NCBI GenBank assembly: GCA_002429385.1
Contig: DIZL01000060.1
Span: forward strand, 1-62,097
Length of the DNA stretch: 62,097 nt
Reading direction: 5' to 3'
Source: Prolixibacteraceae bacterium UBA6029
GTDB lineage: Bacteria; Bacteroidota; Bacteroidia; Bacteroidales; Prolixibacteraceae
The notes beneath the pieces were generated by a model. The model saw nothing but the letters and a program-made list of their open reading frames with translations. It was not told the origin of the DNA and made no database searches. Positions 46,529-55,535 of the stretch are shown here, in pieces (position 1 is the stretch's first letter; every line of letters begins with the position of its first letter). A program made the position numbers and the translations under genes.

Positions 46529-48066
46529 TACTGCTTTATCTCATAGTTATATTATTGGTTGGTGCTTTCCTGGCATGGATCGCCGGTAAGCGGAATCCCT
46601 TATGGTCGCGTGTGATATCACTTGCTGCTTTGAGTATAGATCTGGTGCTGACCATGTCATTTTCATTTCAGCCATTAGCGCCAGAATATAAATGGCTTGC
46701 TGATATTAAGCTGGACTGGATTTCTGAGTTTGGCATCAGCTTGCATCTTGCCCTTGATGGGCTTAGTTTGTTATTGCTTTTGTTAACGTTCTTTCTGGGT
46801 ATCCTGGCTGTTATTATTTCATGGAAAGAGATTAATTCAAAAGTTGGTTTTTTCCATTTCAATCTGCTATTGATCATGGCAGGAATTGTCGGAGTATTTC
46901 TTTCACTCGACCTCTTTCTTTTCTATTTCTTCTGGGAACTGATGTTGGTCCCCATGTATTTTTTGATCGGCATCTGGGGACATGAAAACAAAACTGCTGC
47001 TTCTTATAAATTCTTTCTTTATACCCAGGCGGGTGGATTGTTGATGTTTATATCAATCCTTGCTTTATATTTTATTCATGGTCGTTCTACAGGTCTGTAT
47101 ACATTTGACTACCTTCAATTACTCGGGACTGAGATGTCTTCCTCCACAGGTATGTTTATCATGCTTGGATTCCTTGCTGCATTTCTTGTAAAACTTCCTG
47201 TTGTTCCGTTGCACAACTGGTTGCCTGATGCGCATACAGAAGCGCCCACAGCCGGTAGCCTTATTCTTGCCGCATTGCTTTTAAAAACCGGAGCTTATGG
47301 TCTGCTCAGGTTCATTATTCCTTTATTTCCTTCAGCCGCCGTTATTTTCGCTCCCATTGGAATGTTACTGGGCATTATTGGTATCTTATATGGGGCAAAA
47401 CTTGCTTTTGCACAAGTTGATCTCAAACGGTTGGTGGCTTATACCAGTGTGAGCCATATGGGTTTTGTAATTCTTGGAGTCTTTTCTTTCAACGAACTGG
47501 CCTATCAGGGTGTTGTGATGCAGATGCTGGCCCACGGAATAAGCACCGGTGCTTTATTTATTATGGTTGGCCAGCTTTCCGGGCGACTTCATACAAGAGA
47601 CCTCAGGAAGATGGGCGGTCTTTGGGAGCAGGCACCTGTTATGGGCACCATGGGTCTCATCTTTTCAATGGCTTCACTCGGATTGCCAGGATTGGGAAAC
47701 TTTATAGCTGAACTGCTGATTCTCATAGGTGCTTTTAAATCAAGCATATTGATGTCCTGTCTGGCAAGCTTGGGACTTATTGCTGCCACAATCTATTCAC
47801 TAAGAATTCTACAAAAGGTATTCTATGGAAATAAAAACAAAAATTGGGATATGAATGATCTTACAATCCGTGAAAGAATTGTTTCTGCATCGTTGGTCAT
47901 TGTCATAGTAGTACTTGGCCTTTTTCCACAACCTGTATTTAATGCCGCCAAACCTGCCATATTAAAAACATTGGAGGCTCAAAAAGAAAAGACCATACCG
48001 TTTACAGAAAGTAGTAAAGATAAATCATCAACGAATAATATTTTCTTTTTTCATCGTTCAAATTAA
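46525..48066 (+). CDS. nuoM: NADH-quinone oxidoreductase subunit M
   Basis: Antiporter-like proton pump subunit, 513 residues from ATG 46525, which overlaps the nuoL stop (ATGA). The open frame reaches upstream to 46465 inside nuoL, which is not a proper start. It shows FYFFWELMLVPMYFLIGIWG, LPLHNWLPDAHTEAP-like VVPLHNWLPDAHTEAPTAGS and TSVSHMGFVILG. A lysine/serine-rich tail ends it. Confidence 0.95.
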   Translation: MILLYLIVILLVGAFLAWIAGKRNPLWSRVISLAALSIDLVLTMSFSFQPLAPEYKWLADIKLDWISEFGISLHLALDGLSLLLLLLTFFLGILAVIISWKEINSKVGFFHFNLLLIMAGIVGVFLSLDLFLFYFFWELMLVPMYFLIGIWGHENKTAASYKFFLYTQAGGLLMFISILALYFIHGRSTGLYTFDYLQLLGTEMSSSTGMFIMLGFLAAFLVKLPVVPLHNWLPDAHTEAPTAGSLILAALLLKTGAYGLLRFIIPLFPSAAVIFAPIGMLLGIIGILYGAKLAFAQVDLKRLVAYTSVSHMGFVILGVFSFNELAYQGVVMQMLAHGISTGALFIMVGQLSGRLHTRDLRKMGGLWEQAPVMGTMGLIFSMASLGLPGLGNFIAELLILIGAFKSSILMSCLASLGLIAATIYSLRILQKVFYGNKNKNWDMNDLTIRERIVSASLVIVIVVLGLFPQPVFNAAKPAILKTLEAQKEKTIPFTESSKDKSSTNNIFFFHRSN

Positions 48067-48084
48067 TAGTTGAAGTCTTAGTAT

Positions 48085-49506
48085 ATGACTATAACAGATT
48101 TTTTGTGTTTATCGCCATTCCTGATTATCGCAGGTGCGCCCATCGTGATTATGATTCTAATTTCGATATTAAGAAATTATGCAGTTGTCTTTGGCTTTTC
48201 CGTCTTATCATTACTGATTGCTTTTGCGTCTATCTTTTTTATTGTTCCTGCAGAACCACATTCAATAAAACAACTATTTATTATTGATTCATACAGTCTG
48301 TTCTTTCTCGGGATTATTATCCTTTCGGCATTGCTGGTTACGATGCTATCCTATGAATATATCAAACAACTTGAAGGAGTCAGAGAGGAATATTATATAA
48401 TTCTGTTTACTTCAACTCTTGGCGCATCGTTATTGGCTGTTGCGAATCATTTTATACTTTTCTTTCTGGGCTTTGAGACATTGAGCATATCTCTATATAT
48501 CCTCATTGCCTTTCAAAAAACGAAAGACAGTTCTATTGAGGCAGGGATAAAATACCTTATAATGGCTTCGGTATCATCTGCTTTTTTGTTGTTTGGGATG
48601 GCGCTGATTTATACAGCATTCGGAACGATGCAATTTAATGAAGTAGGATCTGCTATTCATAATCAAGGTCAATTCTCTCCTCTGGTAATTACAGGATTTG
48701 GAATGATGATGGTGGGTATTGGTTTTAAGCTTGCATTGTTTCCTTTTCATATGTGGACTCCTGATATATACCAGGGAGCGCCAGCACCGGTTACAGCCTA
48801 TATAGCCACCGTTTCAAAGGGTGCTTTGATGGCAGTGCTGATCAGATTCTTCTTTAATATAAAGGGATTTGATAACCCTTACTTTTTTGCCGTAATTTCT
48901 GTTATTTCTATATTTTCAATGACCATTGGCAATCTGCTTGCCATCCGTCAACAAAACCTAAAGCGATTATTGGCCTATTCGTCCATTGCAAATATGGGAT
49001 ACCTGATTATCATTCTTTTAACAGGCAGTAATAGAGGCATCCAATCAGCAATCTTTTTTCTGACAGCCTATTTTGTTACTACAATTGGTGCTTTTGGCGT
49101 GATATCACTTCTTTCAACTGCCAAAAATGAAGCTGAAAAGATAGCAGACTATGAGGGACTCTTTTGGGAGCGGCCATGGATAGCCATTGTTCTAACGATA
49201 TGTTTATTGTCGTTGGCGGGAATACCAGTCACTGCAGGATTTATAGCAAAGTTCTATATCATTTTTGAGGGTATGAAAGCAGGGCTTTTGGTGCTTGTTT
49301 TTTCAATGATCATCAATAGTGTCATCGGCTTGTATTATTATATCAGGGTCATCACTACCCTATTTGCAAATACGGGAAAGACTAAATTACCTCTCTTATC
49401 TTTTACGGGCAATCTGACGCTTGCACTCATTACCTTAAGTATATTAGTATTGGGTATTTACCCCGGCTGGCTGATTAATATTATTGTGAAATTTGTTCAT
49501 TTATAG
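48085..49506 (+). CDS. nuoN: NADH-quinone oxidoreductase subunit N
   Basis: Third antiporter-like subunit, 473 residues, about 14 helices, with FFLGFETLSISLYILIAF, FKLALFPFHMWTPDIYQGAP and LLAYSSIANMGYL. Closes the nuo operon. Its last 10 bases overlap the end of the convergent glycoside hydrolase gene, and no terminator is seen between them. Confidence 0.95.
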   Translation: MTITDFLCLSPFLIIAGAPIVIMILISILRNYAVVFGFSVLSLLIAFASIFFIVPAEPHSIKQLFIIDSYSLFFLGIIILSALLVTMLSYEYIKQLEGVREEYYIILFTSTLGASLLAVANHFILFFLGFETLSISLYILIAFQKTKDSSIEAGIKYLIMASVSSAFLLFGMALIYTAFGTMQFNEVGSAIHNQGQFSPLVITGFGMMMVGIGFKLALFPFHMWTPDIYQGAPAPVTAYIATVSKGALMAVLIRFFFNIKGFDNPYFFAVISVISIFSMTIGNLLAIRQQNLKRLLAYSSIANMGYLIIILLTGSNRGIQSAIFFLTAYFVTTIGAFGVISLLSTAKNEAEKIADYEGLFWERPWIAIVLTICLLSLAGIPVTAGFIAKFYIIFEGMKAGLLVLVFSMIINSVIGLYYYIRVITTLFANTGKTKLPLLSFTGNLTLALITLSILVLGIYPGWLINIIVKFVHL

Positions 49507-52031
49507 TTATTCTGGATAATCTTAAATGCAATATCAGCATGTCCATTAGATAATTTCGGAACGGTCAGCATCATCTCTCCGTTAGTTGAGACAGCGCTCC
49601 CTGCTTTCAGGTATTCACCCTTCCAGGTATCGAACCACAAGATTTCATACTCACTGTTTTCAAGACCTTTAATGATAATTTTTGAGCCACTTACATCTGT
49701 GTTGGCATATGAACGCATCCAGATCAGAGCTTTCGATCCTGTATTCAATCCGAAAACATCAGCACCTTCTGAACTTACGATTGAAGGTTTATAGGGAAGA
49801 TTGGCAAAGTCAATATCCGAAACAAATTTGGACAGATTTTTCAATTGACTCCAGTCATCAGCATTCAAATTATCGTATGCCCACCAGACCGGAGTTGAAG
49901 ATAACCCGTTTGTAAGAGCTGCCCATATTTGGTTATGATAGGATATATGATATAGCTTATCGGTGGGTTTAAAATAGGTCAGGTCAGCGCCAGCTTCACC
50001 AAAGATCGCAGGCTTCTCAAACCCGTCCCAAAAGCGTCGGCTGGCCCAGGCGAAATTATACATGTCGCTGCGCATTTTATCTTCAGGATATTTCATAACC
50101 CACCCCTGAGCCGGGTAGAGATGAATGTTCGGGATATCATTGCGCTCGTATAACTCCTTGCGGTATTCTGTAAAACCACCGCTAAAAGAAGCTGTAACAG
50201 GATGGTTATAAGGATCATTTTCTTCAAAATATTTATTGCATTTCTCAACCCAATCCAGCGCTTCCTTGTGACGTCCCTTTGCCCAACCGTCAGTGCCATT
50301 CATTTCATTGATCAATTCCCATATACCCATACTTCGGCTGTAGGAATAGCGGGCAATCATATACCTGTATTTCATTTTCTGGTAGTTCCATACCAGTGAA
50401 TCGCTATATACGTCTTCTGCATTAATCAATTGACTGTAAGGATTTTTATTCCATTCGGAAGACCATACTGTTGCCGAAAACAGATCATGTGGCCAAAGTG
50501 CATACATTAGTTTAATATCGCTTTTTTCAAGTATAACCATCAATGAATCGATCATTCCAAGCTTCTTCTGGTTGTACCGTCCAAGTTCATTTTCTATTAA
50601 ACCTGCATCATTAATAAAACCACCGTAGTCGATATCCCAGATTGCAATCAGGTTAGCATTGTTCCTGGCATAAGTATCGAATCGCGACTGGTTATTGCCC
50701 CAGGGTGAATATACACCAACTCCGTAAAATGATGTGCCGTCGTCCTGTACGAAGTAATGTGGATTTTTCTCTGAAGGTTTTATCCATCCATGATGGTTCG
50801 ATGTTGTTGCAGTAAATTTACCGATCGAAGATTCCCCGATTCCTCCTGCATCATGAACAATAACCTGGTATTTGTATTCACCGGTTTCATTTGGAGAGAA
50901 ACGAACTTTCCAAAGATTGGCATCCTTGTAGTTATCGTAGAATCCGTTAATTTTTATCTTTTTTCCTGAAGGAGCCGTAAACAAGGCATAAACATCAATG
51001 TCAGCAGGGTCATACGGATTTTCAATACCCACATTCCTGAGATCCAGTAGGATTTCAAACTTTTCGTATTTCTTAATCACCGAAGCATTAATCCCTTTAA
51101 TTTTAACTTCAGGCTTTGCTCCTTCTTTAAATGTTTCTCCATATACTTCAGCAGATGCAAAAAACACTTCACCAGTCATGCTGACAGGTACTATTTTATA
51201 GAAGTAATGCTTATAGGGCTCCAGGTTCTTATCCAAATACTCTGTGGAATTAACTTCAGCGACAAGGTTAGTTGCTGCGGGTTTAAATCCAGATTTAATA
51301 TCCCGATAAATCTTAAATCCTTTTGTTCTGGACACATCACTTGTTTTCCAGGTCAACCGAATGTTTGAACCATTTTCCACATTGGCTTTTACATCAGATA
51401 CTTTGATCAGGAACCATCCAATCTTAAAATTGTCCATTTTAATCTGGCCTGATCTTGTTACTGAGGTATCCCTATCAAGGTAAAAATCTACTTTACTTAC
51501 GTTGCTGTACCTGGAATAATACGGACGTGACAATTCAAAAGTATAGGTGTGCCAGACATTATCGCCCAAAATCTTCTGATTAAGGTATTCTACTGTAGGT
51601 GGTTCCATGGAATAGGTAGGACTTACTGTCAGACGTGTTTCAACATCTGATTTTAGCTGAACCTGAATGCGTGGATTGGAAATAATATTCAATTCCCTGA
51701 ATGGAGTAAATGTGAAATGATCATAGGCACCTATTCCTGCAGTCCTTGAATATTTAATATTTAGAACACTGTCTTTTTCGACCATACCATAAGTACCGGG
51801 AGTGACAGTGCCCCAGATTTTGAAAGCCGGACGTGGTTTACCTAGATTTCCCCTGAAAGTAAATTCCATGGAACCGTCATCAAAGTTGTCGGTAAATCCA
51901 ACACGTTGCGAAAATACGGGTTGACCAATTAGAATTGATATAAAACAAACGAATACTATTTTTATTCTCCGGGTGAGTCTTAACCCGATGAATTTCGGAC
52001 GATTTATAACCGTATTTAAGGTAGTAATCAT
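49497..52031 (-). CDS. Secreted DUF5060-type glycoside hydrolase (GH5-like)
   Basis: Large secreted enzyme for a plant or algal polysaccharide, about 844 residues. Signal peptide near the N-terminus (VFVCFISILIGQPVFSQ), an N-terminal beta-sandwich (to about 215) with DDGSMEFTFRGN, a fibronectin III-like part, DUF5060 (about 330-415), then a TIM-barrel whose acid/base is probably the glutamate of WELINEMNG and nucleophile that of IFGEAGAD, and a C-terminal beta-sandwich. The start at ATG 52031 is preferred to a TTG at 52052. No SusCD pair adjoins it. Substrate unknown. Confidence 0.75.
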   Translation of the reverse strand: MITTLNTVINRPKFIGLRLTRRIKIVFVCFISILIGQPVFSQRVGFTDNFDDGSMEFTFRGNLGKPRPAFKIWGTVTPGTYGMVEKDSVLNIKYSRTAGIGAYDHFTFTPFRELNIISNPRIQVQLKSDVETRLTVSPTYSMEPPTVEYLNQKILGDNVWHTYTFELSRPYYSRYSNVSKVDFYLDRDTSVTRSGQIKMDNFKIGWFLIKVSDVKANVENGSNIRLTWKTSDVSRTKGFKIYRDIKSGFKPAATNLVAEVNSTEYLDKNLEPYKHYFYKIVPVSMTGEVFFASAEVYGETFKEGAKPEVKIKGINASVIKKYEKFEILLDLRNVGIENPYDPADIDVYALFTAPSGKKIKINGFYDNYKDANLWKVRFSPNETGEYKYQVIVHDAGGIGESSIGKFTATTSNHHGWIKPSEKNPHYFVQDDGTSFYGVGVYSPWGNNQSRFDTYARNNANLIAIWDIDYGGFINDAGLIENELGRYNQKKLGMIDSLMVILEKSDIKLMYALWPHDLFSATVWSSEWNKNPYSQLINAEDVYSDSLVWNYQKMKYRYMIARYSYSRSMGIWELINEMNGTDGWAKGRHKEALDWVEKCNKYFEENDPYNHPVTASFSGGFTEYRKELYERNDIPNIHLYPAQGWVMKYPEDKMRSDMYNFAWASRRFWDGFEKPAIFGEAGADLTYFKPTDKLYHISYHNQIWAALTNGLSSTPVWWAYDNLNADDWSQLKNLSKFVSDIDFANLPYKPSIVSSEGADVFGLNTGSKALIWMRSYANTDVSGSKIIIKGLENSEYEILWFDTWKGEYLKAGSAVSTNGEMMLTVPKLSNGHADIAFKIIQNNYK

Positions 52032-52132
52032 TGTTTTAGGTTCGTTAGTCAATTCAGTATTTAAATATAGACAAAAAATCCGTTGAATAGTTTAATCTGT
52101 GCGGCATTATATCGTATTTATACACATAAAAA

Positions 52133-52165
52133 AAGTTTATCGGATTTAAACCCGATAAACTTAAA
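52133..52165 (-). terminator. Terminator downstream of the beta-barrel gene
   Basis: Perfect 11-bp stem AAGTTTATCGG (52133-52143) with CCGATAAACTT (52152-52162), 8-base loop. Reading on the minus strand it is followed by a T-run (the A-run before 52133). It separates the beta-barrel gene from the glycoside hydrolase. Confidence 0.8.
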
Positions 52166-52304
52166 TTAAGACTTTATAATTAAAGATTCTGATAGAATAC
52201 TTCACTTGATCTTGAAATGAATGCCTTATAAAACTTACACCAATAAAATGGTATTCTGTAATATGAAATTATCAATGCAAGTTAATTTTAATCGATTTGA
52301 GCAA

Positions 52305-52868
52305 TTATCTATGTATTGCAAGACCAACGGTTGAAACTCCCGTTGAAAGGTCTAAGAATATTCCAAGTTTGTGATTAATATGGTATTCAGTTCCGATATG
52401 CAAATCAAGAAATAAAGGGCTTCCATCCTGATAATAATTTCTATCACCGGTATAGCCATTATCCCATGATGTCTTTATAATAGCAAATCCTAATGAACCA
52501 GCCAGGTAAAAATCCCAATCGGAATTAGCATTGAGTAACTGATCAAAGTAATAGGTACCTTTAACACCTACCGGAATAATTGATTCATGATAATAATAAC
52601 CGTTACCATAAGGACCTTCCCTGTATGAAGAGAAACTCAGAAACGGTGCTAATGTGAAACTATTGGCCACATCAAACTCATAATTGATATGGAAAACAGG
52701 CAATGAACGGTTAACGTAACCGTAATAGCCGTAATATCCGCCAATACCCAATCCCAAGTTTAATCCACTATAGTTTTCAGCATAGGTTCTTTTCTGCGCG
52801 GATAAATTAATGCTCCCTGCCAAAAGAAAGAGTGAGAGCAATGCTAATGTTAAGATTCTAATTTTCAT
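52305..52868 (-). CDS. Outer membrane beta-barrel protein
   Basis: 187 residues with a signal peptide (LALLSLFLLAGSINLSAQ) and alternating strands typical of 8-stranded barrels (NSFTLAPFLSFSSYREG, IIPVGVKGTYYFDQLL, FYLAGSLGFAIIKTS). It ends with a final strand HKLGIFLDLSTGVSTVG and two more residues, IHR, in place of a terminal aromatic. It follows the basic protein gene by 75 bases, with no promoter seen between, so likely cotranscribed. Function unknown. Confidence 0.75.
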   Translation of the reverse strand: MKIRILTLALLSLFLLAGSINLSAQKRTYAENYSGLNLGLGIGGYYGYYGYVNRSLPVFHINYEFDVANSFTLAPFLSFSSYREGPYGNGYYYHESIIPVGVKGTYYFDQLLNANSDWDFYLAGSLGFAIIKTSWDNGYTGDRNYYQDGSPLFLDLHIGTEYHINHKLGIFLDLSTGVSTVGLAIHR

Positions 52869-52943
52869 TTGTTTGGATTTTAAGTTTGATAATATTTATT
52901 TTATAGTAATCATCCTTGTTTGTATTAAGAGATCATGACCTTT

Positions 52944-53465
52944 TTACTTGTCGTTTCCTCTTCCACGATTGCCCTTTTCTTTATTATTTCCTCGTGCATT
53001 ACCCTGATTGCCTTTGCGATCAAACTTTTGATTGGAGCGACCTTTGGAATAATTACCTTGGTTTGAATTTCCTCTTTCAGGTCTCTTTCCAATTGAATGT
53101 TGTTCCTGTCCGCGATATCCTCTGGCATATTGCACTTTATTCTGACGAAAGTTAGAATACGGGGTACTGCCGCGATAGTTAGACATTGGTACTTTATATC
53201 CGTTATACAGGTCATAGTTTCTGTATCGACTGGGAAGTGAAGAACGGTGAACCCATGTTACGCCATTATTATAAATGAACATTGATGACGGAATATCATA
53301 ATAGGCTTCCACATCGGGAAGGTAATAATATCTTACATCAGAATATCCTGAAGGACCCCAATCCGGTGCTACGCCAAGATTTAAATGCACAGATATTTGT
53401 GCCTGCACTGAAGAAGCTGCAAAGAATAACAATGTTCCAATAACAATTAATTTTAATGCTTTCAT
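52944..53465 (-). CDS. Secreted protein with basic low-complexity C-terminus
   Basis: 173 residues with a signal peptide (LIVIGTLLFFAASSVQAQ). The folded part to about 85 is Tyr/Pro-rich (RYYYLPDVEAYYDIPSSMFIY). From about 115 onward it is Arg/Lys/Asn/Gly/Gln-rich and likely disordered. I recognise the type as a Bacteroidota surface or periplasmic protein without assigned function. The promoter has the 21-bp direct repeat described for 53501-53566. Confidence 0.7.
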   Translation of the reverse strand: MKALKLIVIGTLLFFAASSVQAQISVHLNLGVAPDWGPSGYSDVRYYYLPDVEAYYDIPSSMFIYNNGVTWVHRSSLPSRYRNYDLYNGYKVPMSNYRGSTPYSNFRQNKVQYARGYRGQEQHSIGKRPERGNSNQGNYSKGRSNQKFDRKGNQGNARGNNKEKGNRGRGNDK

Positions 53466-53500
53466 AATCTATTTATTAATTTGATAAAATTTTAATGTCA

Positions 53501-53566
53501 CAAAATTGAGCTATTTTGCGTTGTGATTCGTTATATAATTCCGGCAAAGAGTTACATCTTTCACAC
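53501..53566 (-). promoter_or_regulatory. Surface-regulon promoter 1 (upstream of 53465)
   Basis: On the minus strand: GTGTGAA (53566-53560), half-site AGATGTAA (53559-53552), half-site TTATATAA (53538-53531) 21 bp further, and -7 box CAATTTTG (53508-53501) 22 bases after it. The start codon is about 36 bases beyond. See the finding on the shared regulon. Confidence 0.75.
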
Positions 53567-53575
53567 TTTTCAATG

Positions 53576-54394
53576 TTACTGATCCAATAGTTTGTAAAGC
53601 TCTTTCAGGTCAGGAGAGAGGATGACTTCTGTTCTGCGGTTTGATGCACGACCTTCAGTTGTTTCATTGGGTTGTACCGGGTGAAACTCGCCTCTTCCAG
53701 CTGCTGTAATCCGATTCGAATCAAAACCATTGTCTTTCGTCAAAATCCGAACAATAGATGTTGCTCTTGCAGTGCTGAGATCCCAATTATCTTTAAACAG
53801 ATTGGTTTTGATAGGTACGTTATCTGTATGACCTTCAATCATGACAGTAATATCTTTAGTGCTGTTAAGAACTTGGGCAAGTGATTTTAGCGCTTCTTTT
53901 CCTTTTGGATCAACTACATCGCTACCCGATTTAAACAGCAATTTTTCCTGTAACGAAACATATACATTCCCGTCTTTGGTATACACAGATAATTCGTCAG
54001 TTTTGTATTTCATCAGCGCATCGGATATTGAATTCTTAAGCTTCGACATCACATCCTTTTGTGCCTGAATCATATTCTGAAGTGTTTGTAAACGCTTGGC
54101 CTGGTCAGCTATTGTCATTTTTGATTCTGCCGACAAAGCCCTCAGATCGTTTAGAACCGAAGCATTTTCATTTTGCAGGGATGTTGTTGACTGATTCAGG
54201 TTCTTAACTTTTGAGTTACAGTCATTCAATTGACTTTGAGTATTATCAAGCTGGCTCTGTTTATCGGCGTTGTCTTTTTGTAGCTTATCTACTCTGGCTT
54301 CCGATAGTACTAGTTTTTTACTTGGTCCGCAGGACATTAACGACAAACTAATTATCAAGGTTAACAATCCTAGAAAGTGAAATGTTTTTTTCAT
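53576..54394 (-). CDS. OmpA-domain lipoprotein with coiled coil
   Basis: Probable peptidoglycan-binding lipoprotein. From ATG 54394: signal peptide with lipobox LMSC (SLSLMSCGPSKK), a long coiled coil (about 30-120) rich in Gln/Asn/Lys, then an OmpA-like domain (about 155-270) with IEGHTDNVPIKTNLFKDNWD, LSTARATSIV and GRASNRRTEV, the peptidoglycan (diaminopimelate) site. The frame is open back to 54436, an unlikely start. Promoter has the 21-bp direct repeat. Confidence 0.88.
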   Translation of the reverse strand: MKKTFHFLGLLTLIISLSLMSCGPSKKLVLSEARVDKLQKDNADKQSQLDNTQSQLNDCNSKVKNLNQSTTSLQNENASVLNDLRALSAESKMTIADQAKRLQTLQNMIQAQKDVMSKLKNSISDALMKYKTDELSVYTKDGNVYVSLQEKLLFKSGSDVVDPKGKEALKSLAQVLNSTKDITVMIEGHTDNVPIKTNLFKDNWDLSTARATSIVRILTKDNGFDSNRITAAGRGEFHPVQPNETTEGRASNRRTEVILSPDLKELYKLLDQ

Positions 54395-54423
54395 CTTGTT
54401 TTTATTAATGATTAATTGAATAA

Positions 54424-54489
54424 CGAATTTGAGCAACTTTCAGATCATAAGTGTTACACAACTTTATATTTATATTACACAATTCACAC
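54424..54489 (-). promoter_or_regulatory. Surface-regulon promoter 2 (upstream of 54394)
   Basis: Minus strand: GTGTGAA (54489-54483), half-site TTGTGTAA (54482-54475), an identical half-site TTGTGTAA (54461-54454) exactly 21 bp on, and -7-like CAAATTCG (54431-54424) 22 bases after it. Gap-free match to the other three promoters. Confidence 0.78.
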
Positions 54490-54563
54490 ATTTAAGAAAA
54501 TATGCAGATTACTGATTGGCAATGAATTCAACCAGAAAAATACTAGTTGTTTCGTATAAAAAA

Positions 54564-54592
54564 AGAGGCTGAACTCTATTGAGCCAGCCCCT
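54564..54592 (-). terminator. Terminator of the DUF4382 lipoprotein gene
   Basis: Stem-loop: AGGCTG and ACTC on the left face GAG and CAGCC on the right, loop TATT, followed on the minus strand by a T-run (A-run at 54558-54564). Confidence 0.7.
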
Positions 54593-54613
54593 GATATAAA
54601 TTACGATATGTAT

Positions 54614-55414
54614 TTAAAGTGCGATTATTCCCAGATCAGTTGAAACACCCATGATAACAGTTTTTCCGGTTATTGTTACAGGAAGCAATGGAAGTACTGG
54701 TGTAATAGTAATAACATAGATTCCAGCAGGTAATCCTGAAATCAGGAACAGACCACTTGCATTGGTTACTGATGAGTATGTAATATTATTTGATGTGGCT
54801 GTTACAATTGCGATTGTTCCTATAGGAGTAATACTTCCTTTTAGTGAACCGGAGATAGCTGTATCAATAGTACGTATTACAGGTTTCAATTGATAGGTAT
54901 TATTACCTTGCAGAACAATAGACTGACTTGCATCAAAATCAAGTAGAATACTATATGAAACTCCTGCTTCGAATGTTTGATTGACCTGCAGTTTTAATCC
55001 TGACTGCATAGCGCTTGGTGTACTCAATGGATAAACAACTCCACCTATTTTCACCGTGTTATTGGATCCCAGGATCAATCTGATTTGGGATACTGCACCT
55101 GCATTCAAATCGCCCGTTGCGATCAGGGCATTGATACCATTCGATAATTCCAGCAGATTATATATACCGGGTGTTGTATTGAGAACCACTGCAGCTCCAC
55201 CATTTCCAGTTATTTCTACACTCTGTACATCTATATTAACCGCATCATAGCTAGCAGGCGCATCTGTCATCCTAACCGATAGATGCGCCTTATCTGATGT
55301 AGTTGTACTCTTATTACAGGATGAAATCTGCATAAACAATAGACCTACCATAGTGGCATACATTATTTTTTTCATAAATAAGGTTTTGCCTTTTTCTCTT
55401 TTTTCTGCTTTCAT
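54614..55414 (-). CDS. DUF4382 lipoprotein with carboxypeptidase-like regulatory domain
   Basis: 266 residues. A lipoprotein signal with lipobox ISSC at 30-33, then DUF4382 (about 43-190, opening HLSVRMTDAPASYDAVNID and containing YNLLELSNGINALIATGDL), then a short beta-sandwich of the carboxypeptidase regulatory type (GSLKGSITPIG to DLGIIAL). DUF4382 proteins are surface lipoproteins of unknown function. The start at 55414 is kept since its distance from the -7 box (36 bases) equals that of the neighbouring promoters; ATG 55375 (MKKIMYATMV) would give a more usual signal peptide. Confidence 0.8.
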   Translation of the reverse strand: MKAEKREKGKTLFMKKIMYATMVGLLFMQISSCNKSTTTSDKAHLSVRMTDAPASYDAVNIDVQSVEITGNGGAAVVLNTTPGIYNLLELSNGINALIATGDLNAGAVSQIRLILGSNNTVKIGGVVYPLSTPSAMQSGLKLQVNQTFEAGVSYSILLDFDASQSIVLQGNNTYQLKPVIRTIDTAISGSLKGSITPIGTIAIVTATSNNITYSSVTNASGLFLISGLPAGIYVITITPVLPLLPVTITGKTVIMGVSTDLGIIAL

Positions 55415-55449
55415 GTTTTTTTGTTTTATAATATGTATTAATTATGAAA

Positions 55450-55515
55450 CAAAGGTGAGGGGTTTAATTAAGCAAAGTGTTACAAAAAAAACAATTTATA
55501 TTGCATAATTCACAC
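55450..55515 (-). promoter_or_regulatory. Surface-regulon promoter 3 (upstream of 55414)
   Basis: Minus strand: GTGTGAA (55515-55509), half-site TTATGCAA (55508-55501), half-site TTTTGTAA (55487-55480) 21 bp on, -7 box CACCTTTG (55457-55450) 22 bases after it. Confidence 0.75.
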
Positions 55516-55535
55516 ATATTCAATTAATTTAATAT

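Noticed and set aside
52925..53215. 96-codon minus-strand frame overlapping the basic protein gene
   Set aside because: Out-of-frame shadow of the low-complexity region at 52944-53465, which has the signal peptide and promoter.
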